Assembly (NCBI RefSeq): GCF_900129905.1
Contig: NZ_FQXG01000008.1
Location: 236,420-300,419 of the forward strand
Source of the DNA: Ferrimonas marina
GTDB taxonomy: Bacteria > Pseudomonadota > Gammaproteobacteria > Enterobacterales > Shewanellaceae
Direction: 5' to 3'
DNA: 64,000 bases
The translations under genes and the position numbers were made by a program. The notes below the pieces were generated by a model, which saw only the letters and a list, made by a program, of their open reading frames with translations, had not been told where the DNA came from and searched no databases. Within the stretch, counting starts at the first letter, position 1. Each line of letters begins with the position of its first letter. Positions 1 to 9,364 of the stretch are shown here, piece by piece.

Positions 1-1
1 G

Positions 2-37
2 GCAGCGCCGGGTTCAATCAACGGGGCGATGCAGTAA
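2..37 (+). CDS. 3' end of an upstream gene (partial)
   Basis: Frame 2 is open from the window edge and ends in TAA at 35-37 (last residues ...NGAMQ). The stop shares its final A with the ATG of the next gene (TAATG), the usual layout of translationally coupled genes. Only 11 codons are visible, so no product can be named; the call rests on the overlap alone. Confidence 0.4.
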   Translation, partial: AAPGSINGAMQ

Positions 38-312
38 TGTCGCACTATCGCATCTGGGCTGGGGCTCAGGCGCATGAGGAGCTGACCGACAGCCTGCCGA
101 AAGTGGCAGAGATACTCAGGGACAAAGCCGATAGCCAGGCATCGAAGCAGCAGGTCGATGAGTTGATGGCGCAGGCGGCGCGGCTGCTGGAGGACCCGGT
201 CACGCGCAAGCTGATGTGGTTGCCTGAGGCCGTTGCCGAGGCGGTAGCACGGCACCAGGGGGTGTTGTCGGACTTGGCGGCCCGTCAGGCCTCGGCGATG
301 CGAAAGCAGTAG
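37..312 (+). CDS. Small hypothetical protein, 91 aa
   Basis: I do not recognise the family. The product is a soluble, mostly helical, charged protein with no signal peptide, membrane segment or cysteine. The ATG at 37 overlaps the stop of the preceding frame (TAATG), which supports coupling and this start, although the frame is also open to the window edge. The 3' end overlaps the convergent M15 peptidase gene by 28 bases. The last 10 codons therefore lie inside the other gene's end, which is tolerable for convergent genes but lowers certainty. Confidence 0.55.
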   Translation: MSHYRIWAGAQAHEELTDSLPKVAEILRDKADSQASKQQVDELMAQAARLLEDPVTRKLMWLPEAVAEAVARHQGVLSDLAARQASAMRKQ

Positions 313-953
313 CGGTCGATCAGTCCCGGCAGCTGCGCCAGCACGCTCTGTTTGAGCGCCAGATCGCTGCCTTCCAGCAGCTCGGCCAGGGCCTGGGCAT
401 CAAACTGCTTCAGCGCCGGCACGGCTAAGGGCTGGTAGCTCAGGTGCCAGGGCTCGGGCCGCACACCACCGAGATCCTCCCGGTAGGGGCGAAAGAAGCC
501 GTAGTCCGCCATGTTCTGCTCCAGCCACTGGCTCAGCTCGTGGCAGGGCCCACCTTCCTGGTATTCCCAAGGCTCGAGTTTCAGTGCACTGGCCTCGATC
601 CGGTTGCCGTCGTAGACATCCAGATCCGTGCCCCAATGATGACGAGAGGTGCCCGGCAGTGCCGACCAGGCCAGGATGGCGTCGAGGATGTCCGCCTCGC
701 TCATCTGCTCCACCTGACAGGCACGTCCCTGACCATCCTGCAGCGGGCGTTCGCCCCGCGCCTTGCCGTTGAAGATCCGCTGCTGACGCTCAAACGAGCG
801 CCAGCCGGAGCAGATGTTAAGGGCAAAGCCCGCTTCGTTGGCGCCTTTGGCCATCGCCTCAAAGGCGCGGGCGGTGCGCCGCTCCAGCCGCTGGCCCTGG
901 CAGTCCACCAGGTGTTCATCATCCAGGCCCAGCAGTTGCGAGGGGGTCAGCAC
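285..953 (-). CDS. M15 family D-alanyl-D-alanine carboxypeptidase-like metallopeptidase
   Basis: The product is a VanY/DdpX-type zinc peptidase, expected to trim D-Ala-containing peptidoglycan peptides. The M15 motif SxHxxGxxxD is seen as [10 protein letters not shown] (about residues 103-112), followed by EPWH (His about 170); together these supply the His/Asp/His zinc ligands. No clear signal peptide is present, so export is unproven. The ATG at 983 lies 37 bases inside dapE. I prefer GTG at 953, which overlaps the dapE stop and has GGAG eight bases upstream, giving 222 aa. The gene is co-transcribed with dapE, another enzyme of cell-wall precursor metabolism. Confidence 0.8.
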   Translation of the reverse strand: MLTPSQLLGLDDEHLVDCQGQRLERRTARAFEAMAKGANEAGFALNICSGWRSFERQQRIFNGKARGERPLQDGQGRACQVEQMSEADILDAILAWSALPGTSRHHWGTDLDVYDGNRIEASALKLEPWEYQEGGPCHELSQWLEQNMADYGFFRPYREDLGGVRPEPWHLSYQPLAVPALKQFDAQALAELLEGSDLALKQSVLAQLPGLIDRYCFRIAEA

Positions 954-2080
954 AATAGCTTCTCCATGATCCTTTGGTAACACAGCGCCAGCTCATCCAG
1001 GTCGTCCACTGAGACACACTCGTTGACCTTGTGGATAGTGGCGTTGCAGGGGCCCAGCTCCACCACTTGTGCCCCGGTGGGGGCGATAAAGCGACCGTCG
1101 GAGGTGCCGCCGGTGGTCTGGGGATCGGTGGGGGAGCCGGTGATCTCCTCGATCGCCTCGGCGGTGGCCTGTAGCAGGGCACCGTGGTCGGTCAGGAAGG
1201 GCTCACCGTTGAGCACCCAGTCCAGGTCATACTCCAGGCCGTGGCGGTCGAGGATCTCCATCACCCGCACCTTAAGGTTGTCGGCCCGGCTCTCGGTGCA
1301 GAAACGGAAGTTGAACTGGACTGACAGATCACCGGGGATCACATTAGGCGCACCGGTTCCGGCGGCGATGTTGGCGATCTGGAAGCTGGTGGGTGGGAAG
1401 AAGGCGTTGCCCTGATCCCAGACGGTGTCGGCCAGCTCTGCCAGGGCTGGAGCCGCCAGGTGCACCGGGTTGGCCGCCAGGTGAGGGTAGGCCACGTGGC
1501 CCTGCACGCCTTTGACGGTCAGCTGGCCGGTGAGACTGCCACGGCGACCGTTCTTGACCACGTCCCCCAGCTTGTTGGTGCTGGAGGGCTCGCCGACGAT
1601 ACACCAGTCGATCTTCTCGTTGCGCGCTTCCAGGGTCTCCACCACCTTGATGGTGCCGTTGATGAACGGCCCCTCTTCGTCGGAGGTGATGAGAAAGGCG
1701 ATGGCACCGGCATGCTCCGGGTGGGCCTCGACGAAGCGTCGGGTGGCCACCAGAGCGGCGGCCAGCGAGCCCTTCATATCGGCCGCGCCGCGACCGTACA
1801 AGATGCCGTCCTTCACCACCGGCTCAAACGGCGGCGTGTGCCACTGGCGTTCGTCCCCCGGCGGCACCACGTCGGTGTGGCCGGCGAAGCAGAACAGCGG
1901 CCGGGCCTGACCACGGCGGGCCCACAGGTTGGTGGTGTCGTGAAACACCATCGACTCAATATCAAAGCCCAGCGGTGCCAGGTACTCGGCCATCATCTGC
2001 TGGCAGCCGGCGTCCTCCGGGGTGACCGAGCGCCGAGCGATCAGCGCTTTGGCCAGCTGTAGTACCTCGGACTCAGCCAT
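947..2080 (-). CDS. dapE: Succinyl-diaminopimelate desuccinylase DapE
   Basis: DapE hydrolyses N-succinyl-L,L-diaminopimelate to L,L-diaminopimelate and succinate in the lysine/peptidoglycan pathway. It is a cytoplasmic M20-family di-zinc enzyme. Visible motifs are [12 protein letters not shown] (His68, Asp70), RGAADMKG with the bridging Asp101, SDEEGP with the general-base Glu pair, and GGTSDGRF near the C-terminus. The length of 377 aa is normal. The start overlaps the upstream ArsC-like gene by 8 bases and the 3' end overlaps the M15 peptidase gene, so the three form a tight minus-strand operon. The ArsC-like/dapE order is common in gammaproteobacteria. Confidence 0.96.
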   Translation of the reverse strand: MAESEVLQLAKALIARRSVTPEDAGCQQMMAEYLAPLGFDIESMVFHDTTNLWARRGQARPLFCFAGHTDVVPPGDERQWHTPPFEPVVKDGILYGRGAADMKGSLAAALVATRRFVEAHPEHAGAIAFLITSDEEGPFINGTIKVVETLEARNEKIDWCIVGEPSSTNKLGDVVKNGRRGSLTGQLTVKGVQGHVAYPHLAANPVHLAAPALAELADTVWDQGNAFFPPTSFQIANIAAGTGAPNVIPGDLSVQFNFRFCTESRADNLKVRVMEILDRHGLEYDLDWVLNGEPFLTDHGALLQATAEAIEEITGSPTDPQTTGGTSDGRFIAPTGAQVVELGPCNATIHKVNECVSVDDLDELALCYQRIMEKLLC

Positions 2081-2423
2081 GCTGAGCGATCCAGGCGTCG
2101 TAGTCGGCGGCCTTAAAGCCTACCAATACGGCACCGCTGGCTTCCAGCACCGGGCGCTTGACCAGGGTGGGGTTGGCAAGCATCAGGCGCACTGCCTTGG
2201 CCTGATCGAGATCCTGCTTGTCGCTGTCGTCCAGTGCACGCCAGCTGGTGGAGCGGGTATTCAGCAAGGTGGTGTACTCCACCTGGGTTAGCCAGCGCGC
2301 CAGGGTGTCGCTGTCCAGGCCGGCTTCGCGAAAGTCGTGGAAGTTGTGCTGGCAGCCTTGTTGGTCCAGATGTTTGCGCGCCTTGCGAACGGTGTCGCAG
2401 GACTTGATTCCGTACAGGATCAT
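2073..2423 (-). CDS. yffB: ArsC/Spx-family reductase-like protein (YffB type)
   Basis: The product is a small thioredoxin-fold protein of the ArsC/YffB group. These relatives of arsenate reductase have an uncertain physiological substrate. The N-terminus carries GIKSCDT, with the single conserved Cys, followed by RKARKHL. The C-terminal third has KRPVLE, the usual cis-Pro/Arg region. The frame extends to an ATG at 2438, but the ATG at 2423 has GGAG at good distance and matches family N-termini ([10 protein letters not shown]), giving 116 aa. It overlaps dapE, and this linkage is widely conserved. Confidence 0.85.
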   Translation of the reverse strand: MILYGIKSCDTVRKARKHLDQQGCQHNFHDFREAGLDSDTLARWLTQVEYTTLLNTRSTSWRALDDSDKQDLDQAKAVRLMLANPTLVKRPVLEASGAVLVGFKAADYDAWIAQHG

Positions 2424-2586
2424 CCCTGTGCTCTCCAATTAACGGTCTGATTGGCTGGCATTGTGGCATTGCCTTTGGCAGGGCCGCAAGACGCGGGGCC
2501 ATGGCCGGGCTAAATGTGACCGGCCTGGCTTGTTTGCGCCTTGGCAGGGGGCGTAGAATGGCCAAGCCCCTCGTGGGCATGTCGAA

Positions 2587-2717
2587 TTCTCAGGGCAGGG
2601 TGCAATTCCCTACCGGCGGTGATCCCTTAGGGGCAGCCCGCGAGCGCCCGGCCTGGCCGGGGACAGCAGATCCGGTGTGACTCCGGAGCCGACGGTGACA
2701 GTCCGGATGAAAGAGAA
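2587..2717 (+). promoter_or_regulatory. FMN riboswitch (RFN element)
   Basis: The conserved RFN blocks occur in order: AGGGCAGGG, TTCCCTACCGGCGGT, AGCCCGCGAGCG, GTGACTCCGGAGCCGACGGT and GTCCGGATGAAAGAGAA. The closing P1 stem pairs TTCTC (2587-2591) with GAGAA (2713-2717). The element lies 68 bases before a RibN-like transporter gene, so it should lower transporter expression when FMN is plentiful. Confidence 0.96.
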
Positions 2718-2725
2718 CGCGGCAA

Positions 2726-2780
2726 CCACCTTGGTCGAGTATTCGGCCGAGGCCCGCGTCTGTCCTGATCCAACGTGGAG
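2726..2780 (+). promoter_or_regulatory. Putative SD-sequestering hairpin of the FMN riboswitch
   Basis: CCACCTTGG (2726-2734) can pair with CCAACGTGG (2770-2778) at 8 of 9 positions. The 3' arm contains the first two bases of the GGAG Shine-Dalgarno (2777-2780), six bases before the ATG. No U-tract follows the riboswitch, so translational rather than transcriptional control is the more likely output (inference). Confidence 0.55.
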
Positions 2781-2785
2781 TTTGT

Positions 2786-3694
2786 ATGGATCAGTCTTCC
2801 CATTCCCCTCTCTGGGGTGCCTTCTGGATGTTGCTCAGTGGCCTGGCCTTTGCCGTCATCAACAGCACCAACCAGTGGATCGCCTTTGTGATGGGCTACC
2901 AGTTTTCCAATGTCGCCCTGGTGCAGTACAGCATCGCCACCCTGGTGTTGTTGCCCTGGATGGCTCGTCAGGGCCTGCTGCGCAGCCTCAAAACCCGCCA
3001 ACCCGGGGTGCATGTACTCCGGGTGGCCGTTGCTGTGGCCGGCATCCAGTTCTGGCTCTGGGCCCTGGCCTACCCAGTGCCCATCTGGCAGGCGATTGCA
3101 CTGCTGATGACCTCGCCGCTGTTTGTCACCGTCGGTTCTGCCCTGTTCCTTAAGGAGCGGGTGGATGCGCCACGGGGCCTGGCCACCTTGTTTGGCTTTG
3201 CCGGGGCGATGCTGATTTTGGCGCCCTGGAGCGAGGACTTTCACCCCTCGGCGCTGTTGCCGGTGGTGGCTGCCGTCTGCTGGGCGGTGTATTCCCTGAT
3301 CACCAAGTCGCAGCTGCGCCAGGGCGAATCGCCCACCACCGTGGTGTTCTACCTGTTTGTGCTGACCCTGCCGTTCAACCTGATGGTAGCGGCGCCGGTG
3401 TTGGCCTGGCCTGAAGCCCAGATGTGGCCGCTGTTGCTGCTTTCTGGGGTGCTCACTGGCCTGGCCCAGCTGTCGCTGACCAAGGCCTACCAGAGCGCCG
3501 AGGCGTCCTACATCCAGCCGTTCGACCTGGCCAAGCTGCCGTTTAACGTGTTGGTGGGGTTCTGGGTGATGGGTACGGTGCCACCGGGTCAGCTTTGGCT
3601 GGGTGCCGCGGTGATGATTGGCGCCAGTTTGTACCTGACGCGACGGGAAGAGCGGAAGGTTCGACAGGGCACGCCACAGTTGGCGACCCGTTGA
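2786..3694 (+). CDS. ribN: RibN-type riboflavin importer, EamA/DMT family
   Basis: This inner-membrane protein of 302 aa has about ten hydrophobic helices in two EamA repeats (roughly residues 8-140 and 150-290), as in drug/metabolite transporters. The DMT fold alone does not give a substrate. The FMN riboswitch directly upstream, and the known RibN group of EamA riboflavin importers under such riboswitches in proteobacteria, make riboflavin/FMN uptake the best call. GGAG at 2777-2780 sets the ATG at 2786. The C-terminal tail is basic and cytoplasmic. The gene is monocistronic and converges on crr. Confidence 0.85.
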   Translation: MDQSSHSPLWGAFWMLLSGLAFAVINSTNQWIAFVMGYQFSNVALVQYSIATLVLLPWMARQGLLRSLKTRQPGVHVLRVAVAVAGIQFWLWALAYPVPIWQAIALLMTSPLFVTVGSALFLKERVDAPRGLATLFGFAGAMLILAPWSEDFHPSALLPVVAAVCWAVYSLITKSQLRQGESPTTVVFYLFVLTLPFNLMVAAPVLAWPEAQMWPLLLLSGVLTGLAQLSLTKAYQSAEASYIQPFDLAKLPFNVLVGFWVMGTVPPGQLWLGAAVMIGASLYLTRREERKVRQGTPQLATR

Positions 3695-3703
3695 GGGCGT
3701 GGG

Positions 3704-4219
3704 TTAGGAGCGCATGGAGACCTGGAAGATGGGCGTGGTGCCGGCCACCACGGTGCCACTGCGTTTTTGCAGGGTCTCCACGTCTTCCATGTTGGCGATG
3801 ATCACCGGGGTCAGCACGCTGCGGGCGTGCTCTTGCAGGTAGGGCAGGTCGAACTGGAAGATGGGATCGCCGGCGCGCACCTGCTGCCCCTCTTCCGCCA
3901 GGCGCTTAAAGCCCGCGCCACCCAGCTCCACGGTGTCGATGCCAAAGTGGACAAACAGCTCCAGGCCCAGCGGCGATTCCAGCGAAAAGGCGTGGTTGGC
4001 GTCGAACAGACGGCCGATGGTGCCATCGATGGGGGCCACCACGGTGTCACCCTGGGGGTTGATGGCTACGCCGTCGCCGATGATCTTCTCGGAAAATACC
4101 ACGTCGGGCACCTGCTCCAGCGGCACCAGCTCGCCGGAGACCGGTGCCAGGATCTCGACCCCTTCGGCGGGGAGATCACGATTGGCGATGATGCGACGTA
4201 AGCGGCTGAGAAAACCCAT
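3704..4219 (-). CDS. crr: PTS glucose-type enzyme IIA component Crr
   Basis: This cytoplasmic phosphocarrier accepts phosphate from HPr and passes it to sugar-specific IIB domains. It also signals sugar status, by inducer exclusion and adenylate cyclase control in relatives. The protein is 171 aa. The phosphorylated histidine is His91 in LFVHFGID, and its partner His76 corresponds to the His90/His75 pair of E. coli. The N-terminal amphipathic helix of Crr is present. It is the last gene of the ptsH-ptsI-crr operon, 20 bases after ptsI. Confidence 0.97.
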   Translation of the reverse strand: MGFLSRLRRIIANRDLPAEGVEILAPVSGELVPLEQVPDVVFSEKIIGDGVAINPQGDTVVAPIDGTIGRLFDANHAFSLESPLGLELFVHFGIDTVELGGAGFKRLAEEGQQVRAGDPIFQFDLPYLQEHARSVLTPVIIANMEDVETLQKRSGTVVAGTTPIFQVSMRS

Positions 4220-4239
4220 GAAATACCCTTAGTAACGTG

Positions 4240-5949
4240 CTAGTCGGAGCGGTGAGCTGGGGGACTGGAGATAGCCTCAATGGTAGCTGATAATCCATTG
4301 TTAACACAATCGTTTAACAGCGTGCTCAGGGCATCATTACTGGCACAGGCCAGGGCCTGGTCCAGCAGGATCTGACCCCACTGGTCACGGTATTGGGCCA
4401 TCCGGTGCTTCACCGGTCCACACTGGCGGGCGGGAATGCTGAAGCTGCGCAGCCCCATCGCCAACAGCAGATCGATCGCCTTGAGATCGGCGCCGAGCTC
4501 GCCGCAGATGGACAGCGGCAGTTTATGGACCTGGGCCTGCTGGCAGATGTGTTGCAGCAATCGCAACACCGGCGGGCTGAGAGCCGGGTAGTGGGGGGTC
4601 AGTCGGGCGTGCAGTCGGTCGGCGGCCAGACAATACTGGGCCAGGTCGTTGCTGCCGATGCTGGCAAAGTCCACCAGCGGTGCCAGCAGATCCAGGCTCA
4701 TCGCCGCCGCCGGGGTTTCGATCATCACCCCCACCGGTAAGCGGGGGGCCAGCCGGCACTCGTTTTGGACCTGGTCCAGCAGTGAGCGGACCATCTCCAC
4801 CTCTTCCGGCAGGCTGATCATCGGCAGCAGCAATCGCACCGGGAACTCGTCGGCTAACCGGACAATGGCACGAAGCTGCTGGCGCAGTCGCTCAGGCTGC
4901 TGCAGTCCCAGCCGGATGGCCCGAAGGCCGAGGGCCGGGTTGGGCTCCTCTTGCGCCAGGCCCGGCAGGTTCTTGTCGGCACCAAAATCGAAGGTGCGGA
5001 TCACCAAAGGCTTGCCGTCGAGCTGCTCGGCGATGGCCCGGTACATGATCAGCTGGCGCTCGCTGTCGGGCCAGCCCCCTTCCGCCATGTAGAGAAACTC
5101 GGTGCGCAACAAACCGATGCCATCCAGGCCAAACTCCAGCACCTGGCTGGCTTCCTCCTCGGTACCGATGTTGGCGCCCAGCCAGATCTCGTCGCCATCG
5201 GCGGTGTGCGCCGGCTTCTCCATCCCCTGCTGATAGAGTCGCTGCTGGCGTTGCCAACGGGCCAGCGCCTGGGTAAACAGCTGCAGCTCCTCTTCGTTTT
5301 GGCCCAGGGTCAGTTGGCCTCGATCGCCGTCGATCAGGGTGGGGCCGCTACTGAGTCGACCGCAGGCGTCGGTGAGCACCAACGCGGGGATCCCGGCACT
5401 GCGTAGCAGGATGGCCAGGTGATCGGTGGCACTGCCCTGGCCCAGCACCACGCCTTGCAGGTTCTCTTTGGGCAGCTGGATGAATTCGGCGGCGGTGAGA
5501 TCCGGTACCGCCAAGATGGTGGGCTCCGGCAGGATCTGCGGCAATTGCAGGTTTTGTCCCAGGCTTTGCCGCGCCAGGCGTTCGCCCAGCTGGTGCATGT
5601 CGTTGGCCCGCTTGGCCAGCTCCGGATCCGGCAGGGAGGCGAGCACCTCGGCGTGTTCGGCAAACAGCTGGCGCAGGACCTGGGCCAGGGAATCCCCTTG
5701 GCCTAATCGCTGTTGTAGCGCCTCGAGCAGCTCGGGATCCGACAGCATCAGGTGGTCGGCTTCCAGCAGCTGGCGCTGATCCTGGGGTAGGTCCTGACGT
5801 TGCAGCAGCCCCTGCAGGGCCAGGCACTCCTGGGCGAGAAGCTGAGCGGGATCGGGGTTGGGGGTGCTGATGCGGTAGCTGTTGCAGCGTTGCAGTTGTC
5901 CCAGGCCGAGGCCGGGGCTGATGGCGGTGGCGGTGAAGACCTTCGACAT
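4240..5949 (-). CDS. ptsI: PTS enzyme I, phosphoenolpyruvate-protein phosphotransferase
   Basis: Enzyme I uses phosphoenolpyruvate to phosphorylate itself and then HPr, the first step of PTS sugar uptake. Length is 569 aa (575 in E. coli). The active-site His is His177 in SATDHLAIL. The usual sequence there is a TSH motif, so this protein has Asp before the His, a noticeable change. The PEP-binding C-terminal barrel carries GIGLLRTEFLY (about 277-287), GSNDLAQYCLA (432-442) and catalytic Cys482 in LSICGELGAD. It lies between ptsH and crr in one operon. Sequence outside the motifs looks divergent from enteric enzyme I. Confidence 0.95.
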   Translation of the reverse strand: MSKVFTATAISPGLGLGQLQRCNSYRISTPNPDPAQLLAQECLALQGLLQRQDLPQDQRQLLEADHLMLSDPELLEALQQRLGQGDSLAQVLRQLFAEHAEVLASLPDPELAKRANDMHQLGERLARQSLGQNLQLPQILPEPTILAVPDLTAAEFIQLPKENLQGVVLGQGSATDHLAILLRSAGIPALVLTDACGRLSSGPTLIDGDRGQLTLGQNEEELQLFTQALARWQRQQRLYQQGMEKPAHTADGDEIWLGANIGTEEEASQVLEFGLDGIGLLRTEFLYMAEGGWPDSERQLIMYRAIAEQLDGKPLVIRTFDFGADKNLPGLAQEEPNPALGLRAIRLGLQQPERLRQQLRAIVRLADEFPVRLLLPMISLPEEVEMVRSLLDQVQNECRLAPRLPVGVMIETPAAAMSLDLLAPLVDFASIGSNDLAQYCLAADRLHARLTPHYPALSPPVLRLLQHICQQAQVHKLPLSICGELGADLKAIDLLLAMGLRSFSIPARQCGPVKHRMAQYRDQWGQILLDQALACASNDALSTLLNDCVNNGLSATIEAISSPPAHRSD

Positions 5950-5962
5950 CCTTGTCTGTCCT

Positions 5963-6220
5963 CTACTTGAGATCCGATAGCATATCGCTGAGCCGGTCTA
6001 TCGCCTGTTCCGCCTGCTCACCTTCCGCCTGCAGGGTGATCTCAGTGCCGTAGCGAAGATCCAGCGTTTGTAGCCGAAACAGGCTCTTGGCGCTGGCTTG
6101 TCGGCCCTGGCTAAGGACAGTAATGGTGCAGGGGAAGTCCTGGGCGGCTTTCACCAGCAGGGCGGCGGGCCGGGTATGAAGGCCGTGAGGAGCGGAGATG
6201 GTGACGGCGCGTTGGATCAT
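5963..6220 (-). CDS. ptsH: Phosphocarrier protein HPr
   Basis: HPr relays phosphate from enzyme I to IIA proteins. The 85-aa frame starting at ATG 6220 places the phosphorylated residue at exactly His15 (PHGLHTRPAA) and the regulatory-position serine at Ser46 (SAKSLFRLQTL), the family numbering. The frame extends to a TTG at 6244, but that adds eight residues absent from HPr proteins. It is the first gene of ptsHI-crr. Confidence 0.96.
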   Translation of the reverse strand: MIQRAVTISAPHGLHTRPAALLVKAAQDFPCTITVLSQGRQASAKSLFRLQTLDLRYGTEITLQAEGEQAEQAIDRLSDMLSDLK

Positions 6221-6260
6221 GGTAATTCTGGGCCCACCGGGCAACTGCGTTGGTGGCGTA

Positions 6261-6290
6261 AGGATACTGCTCAGGGTGGGGATGGGTCAA
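6261..6290 (-). promoter_or_regulatory. Candidate sigma-70 promoter of ptsHI-crr
   Basis: On the minus strand TTGACC (6285-6290) is followed after 18 bases by TATCCT (6261-6266), about 40 bases before the ptsH ATG. It is the best-looking pair in the short gap between ptsH and the preceding terminator. No clear CRP site was seen. Confidence 0.4.
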
Positions 6291-6321
6291 ATGACCGCAA
6301 GTGGATGGAGTTGTATAGCGT

Positions 6322-6350
6322 GAAAAAAACGGCGCCTGAGGGGCGCCGTT
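6322..6350 (-). terminator. Rho-independent terminator of the chemoreceptor gene
   Basis: On the minus strand a perfect GC-rich stem AACGGCGCC/GGCGCCGTT with a short loop is followed by seven T. It lies about 20 bases after the chemoreceptor stop codon. Confidence 0.9.
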
Positions 6351-6369
6351 TCGGTGTGGCTGTCAGGCC

Positions 6370-7905
6370 TTAAACCTTGAAACGTTCCAGCTCCCCGTCC
6401 AGCTGTTGACCCATCTGCTCCAGCGACTGGGCCGCCACCAGGTGGCTTTCATCCGCCTTCACCGTGGCCTCGGTCAGCTCGGCGATGGCCTGGACGTTGT
6501 GGTTGATCTCGTTGGACACCTGGCTTTGCTCTTCGGTGGCCGCGGCAATCTGGCTGTTGCGCTGCTCGATGGCGGTGATGGCGCCGACGATGCTGTCCAA
6601 CGCCTGGTTGGCCTGGCTGGACTGGCTCTCCAGCTGCTGGAACTGATCCATCGAGCTGGCAGCGGCGTCAGTCACCTGGTTAACCCCGCTGTGGATGTTG
6701 TCGACGATGGCCTGGATCTCATCGGTGCTGGCCTGGGTCCGGTTGGCCAGGGCACGCACCTCATCGGCCACCACCGCAAAGCCACGGCCGTGCTCGCCGG
6801 CCCGGGCCGCCTCGATGGCCGCATTAAGAGCCAGCAGGTTGGTTTGGTCGGCGATGTTGCGGATCACCTCGAGGATGTTGCCCACCTCGGCACTGTGGCG
6901 TGCCAGCTCATCGGCGGTGTGAGCGGTCTGGTGCAGATCCGAGGAGAAGGTCTTCACCAGGGTGTGGGTGGACTGCACCGCACTGCGGCAGCTCTGCACC
7001 TCCTGGTGTGCCGCGACTGCCTCGTTGGCGGCGGATTGGGCGGACTGGGCCACCTCACCGGTGCTGGCCAGCATCTGGTTCATGGCACTGGCCACCGACT
7101 GGGTCTCCTGGTGCATCCGCTGGCCGGTTTGCTGGCTTTCGTGGGCGGTGACGGTCAGTCGGGCCGCGCTCTCACTGACGTTGTTTCCGATTGGCTTAAG
7201 CTGGGTGATCATGTCCGCCAGCTTGGCATTGAAGTGGTTGAAGCTGTTGCTGAAGCGGGCGATCTCATCCTGCCCGCTGTCATCCAGGCGGCGCTTCAGG
7301 TCGCCATCGCCGTCGGCGATCTCAGCCAGGGCGGCGTTGGCAGCGTTGAGCGGCTGGGTGATGGAGAAGTTCAGCAGCAGGAACAGGGCGGCCAGCGGCA
7401 GCGACAGCGCCAGCAGGAAGATGGCGTAGGTCTTCATGATCTCGCCCATTTGGCGGTCGATGCGGGCCACGTCGGTGGCCAAAATCAGGGTCTCACCACC
7501 GAGCTGACGGATGCTGAGCCAGCCTTCTCGGTTGGAGATCTCCTCCAGCGCCAGGTCCTGGTCGCGTCCGCTTTGCAGTGCTGCCTGCACCCGGTTGTGA
7601 TCCAAGACTCCGCGCCAACTGGCCTGTTGGGCGTTACCCAGGTGCCACTGGCCATCGGCACTGAGCACATCCACCAGCTGATCGGACTGTTGCCAGGCGG
7701 TGTCGCCAGCGTCTTGCCACTGGATGCTACGCAGCAGGGTGCTCATCGCGGACACGGTCTGCTGGTGATGCTGGTTTTCGCTGTACAGCAGTTGCTGACG
7801 CTGCTCACTGAGTCCCAGGTAGGTGTAGGTCAGGGTGCCAAAGGCAGCCAGACCGAGCAGAAGCAGCAGGCGAAGCGAGATGGAGAGTTGGCGCAACACA
7901 GACAT
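6370..7905 (-). CDS. Methyl-accepting chemotaxis protein
   Basis: This is an inner-membrane chemoreceptor of 511 aa that feeds the CheA/CheW complex. Order: a cytoplasmic basic N-terminus, TM1 (about 12-30), a short periplasmic sensor region (about 31-155), TM2 (about 161-181), HAMP (about 182-236) and a long coiled-coil signalling domain. The hairpin tip signature is clear ([20 protein letters not shown], about residue 350). Glutamine/glutamate pairs flank the tip as expected of methylation sites, and the C-terminus lacks an NWETF-type CheR tether. The periplasmic domain is only about 125 residues and its ligand cannot be told. It is monocistronic between two terminators. Confidence 0.95.
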   Translation of the reverse strand: MSVLRQLSISLRLLLLLGLAAFGTLTYTYLGLSEQRQQLLYSENQHHQQTVSAMSTLLRSIQWQDAGDTAWQQSDQLVDVLSADGQWHLGNAQQASWRGVLDHNRVQAALQSGRDQDLALEEISNREGWLSIRQLGGETLILATDVARIDRQMGEIMKTYAIFLLALSLPLAALFLLLNFSITQPLNAANAALAEIADGDGDLKRRLDDSGQDEIARFSNSFNHFNAKLADMITQLKPIGNNVSESAARLTVTAHESQQTGQRMHQETQSVASAMNQMLASTGEVAQSAQSAANEAVAAHQEVQSCRSAVQSTHTLVKTFSSDLHQTAHTADELARHSAEVGNILEVIRNIADQTNLLALNAAIEAARAGEHGRGFAVVADEVRALANRTQASTDEIQAIVDNIHSGVNQVTDAAASSMDQFQQLESQSSQANQALDSIVGAITAIEQRNSQIAAATEEQSQVSNEINHNVQAIAELTEATVKADESHLVAAQSLEQMGQQLDGELERFKV

Positions 7906-7977
7906 AACCGCGTCCTTGTCTTGTTTTTTTGTAACTGTTTTCAGCTAGTTTGCCTTCAGTTAGAACCGGGGCCAAGT

Positions 7978-8006
7978 AAAAAAGGCGACCCGAGGGCCGC
8001 CTTTAT
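7978..8006 (-). terminator. Terminator downstream of cysK
   Basis: On the minus strand AAAGGCGGCC and GGTCGCCTTT form a stem around CTCG, followed by T residues. It lies about 22 bases after the cysK stop. Confidence 0.85.
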
Positions 8007-8027
8007 TCAGAGGTTGAAAGGGATCAC

Positions 8028-9002
8028 TTACTGAACGTTTTCTTGATCACTAAACATCCCGGCGAACAGCACGGATGAGAGGTAACGCTCGGCAGCGGAA
8101 GGCAGTACCACCACAATGGTTTTGTCCTTCAGCTCGGGCTTGGCGGCGATCAACTTGTTGACGGCCACGACGGCAGCGCCGGAGCTGATGCCTGCCAGGA
8201 TCCCTTCCTCTTCCATCAGACGGCGGGCCATGGCCACGGCGTCGTCGTTGCTGACGGTTACGGCCTGGTCAACCAGTTCCAGGTCCAGGTTGCCGGGGAT
8301 AAAGCCGGCGCCGATACCCTGGATCTTGTGCGGACCCGGGGTCAGTTCCTGGCCAGCCAGGGCCTGACCGATCACCGGAGAGTCTTCCGGCTCCACCGCG
8401 ACAGTGAGGACATCCTTACCCTTGGTGCCTTTGAGGTAGCGGGCGGTACCGGTGATGGTGCCACCGGTGCCGACACCGGCAACGAAGACGTCAACCTCAC
8501 CATCGGTGTCGTTCCACACCTCGGGGCCGGTGGTCTGTTCGTGGATTGCCGGGTTGGCCGGGTTCTCAAACTGTTGCAGCAGCACGAACTTGTCCGGATC
8601 GCTGGCCAGGATCTCTTCGGCCTTGGCCACGGCGCCTTTCATCCCCTTGGCACCTTCGGTCAGCACCAGGTTGGCACCCAGCGCCTTGAGCAGCTTGCGG
8701 CGCTCCAGACTCATGGTGTTGGGCATGGTCAGGGTCAGGGCGTAGCCACGGGAAGCCGCGACGAAGGCCAGGGCGATGCCGGTGTTACCGGAGGTGGGCT
8801 CGATGATCTCTTTGCCCGGGCCCAGCAGGCCTTTTTTCTCGGCGTCCCAGATCATGTTGGCACCCAGGCGGCACTTTACGCTGAACGACGGGTTCCGTGC
8901 TTCCACCTTGGCCAGCACGTTGCTGCCTTCGGTTACGCGGTTGAGGCGTACCAGCGGGGTGTTACCGATGGAGAGGGAGTTGTCTTCGTAAATCTTTGCC
9001 AT
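8028..9002 (-). CDS. cysK: Cysteine synthase A (O-acetylserine sulfhydrylase)
   Basis: CysK makes L-cysteine from O-acetyl-L-serine and sulfide. It is a PLP-dependent fold-type II enzyme in the cytoplasm, 324 aa. The PLP-binding lysine is Lys43 in SFSVKCRLG. The phosphate/acetate loop TSGNTG is at about 70-75, GTGGTITG holds the cofactor phosphate, and SSGAA lies near residue 268. SVKCR is characteristic of CysK rather than CysM. It is monocistronic. The sulfate-permease-like cysZ is about 11 kb away on the same strand. Confidence 0.96.
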   Translation of the reverse strand: MAKIYEDNSLSIGNTPLVRLNRVTEGSNVLAKVEARNPSFSVKCRLGANMIWDAEKKGLLGPGKEIIEPTSGNTGIALAFVAASRGYALTLTMPNTMSLERRKLLKALGANLVLTEGAKGMKGAVAKAEEILASDPDKFVLLQQFENPANPAIHEQTTGPEVWNDTDGEVDVFVAGVGTGGTITGTARYLKGTKGKDVLTVAVEPEDSPVIGQALAGQELTPGPHKIQGIGAGFIPGNLDLELVDQAVTVSNDDAVAMARRLMEEEGILAGISSGAAVVAVNKLIAAKPELKDKTIVVVLPSAAERYLSSVLFAGMFSDQENVQ

Positions 9003-9364
9003 GGTTTGCTTTCCTGCAGTTTTCGGAAGGGGCGGTCAGTTACCCAGATGACCATAGCTTATCCCTTGACGAAGCGGGCGGAAGTGACGCTTGGTTATGC
9101 CTTATGCTCAAACGTAATTACCAGTAAACATTAAGTTATTTTGCTTTTGGCTCAAATGGCGGTTTGACCCTGTTGCAGCGCTACCCAGGCCGTTTTGGCG
9201 CTGACCTGCCTTATGTAACACCCTGTTATCTTTAACCATCTTTTCTTGGACTACTATTAATGGCGGTCGAGTTCGGTGTCCCTGGCGGTGGGCCGGCACG
9301 GGCTGCGTGAACGACGGGTTCAGCGGGCGCAGCGTTGAGGGAACAACACAGAAGGCGCACCCTT
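9003..9364. other. Divergent intergenic region between cysK and bshA
   Basis: These 362 bases must hold the promoters of both cysK (minus) and the bshA operon (plus). The middle part (about 9095-9260) is AT-richer than the surroundings. Several weak -10-like words occur (for example TACTAT near 9251), but none with a convincing -35, so I assign no promoter. No ORF, RNA gene or strong hairpin was recognised. Confidence 0.5.

Noticed and set aside
6406..8034. 542-codon frame opposite the chemoreceptor gene
   Set aside because: Lies antisense to a gene with clear MCP motifs. The composition is that of a high-GC shadow frame and there is no family match or ribosome-binding site.
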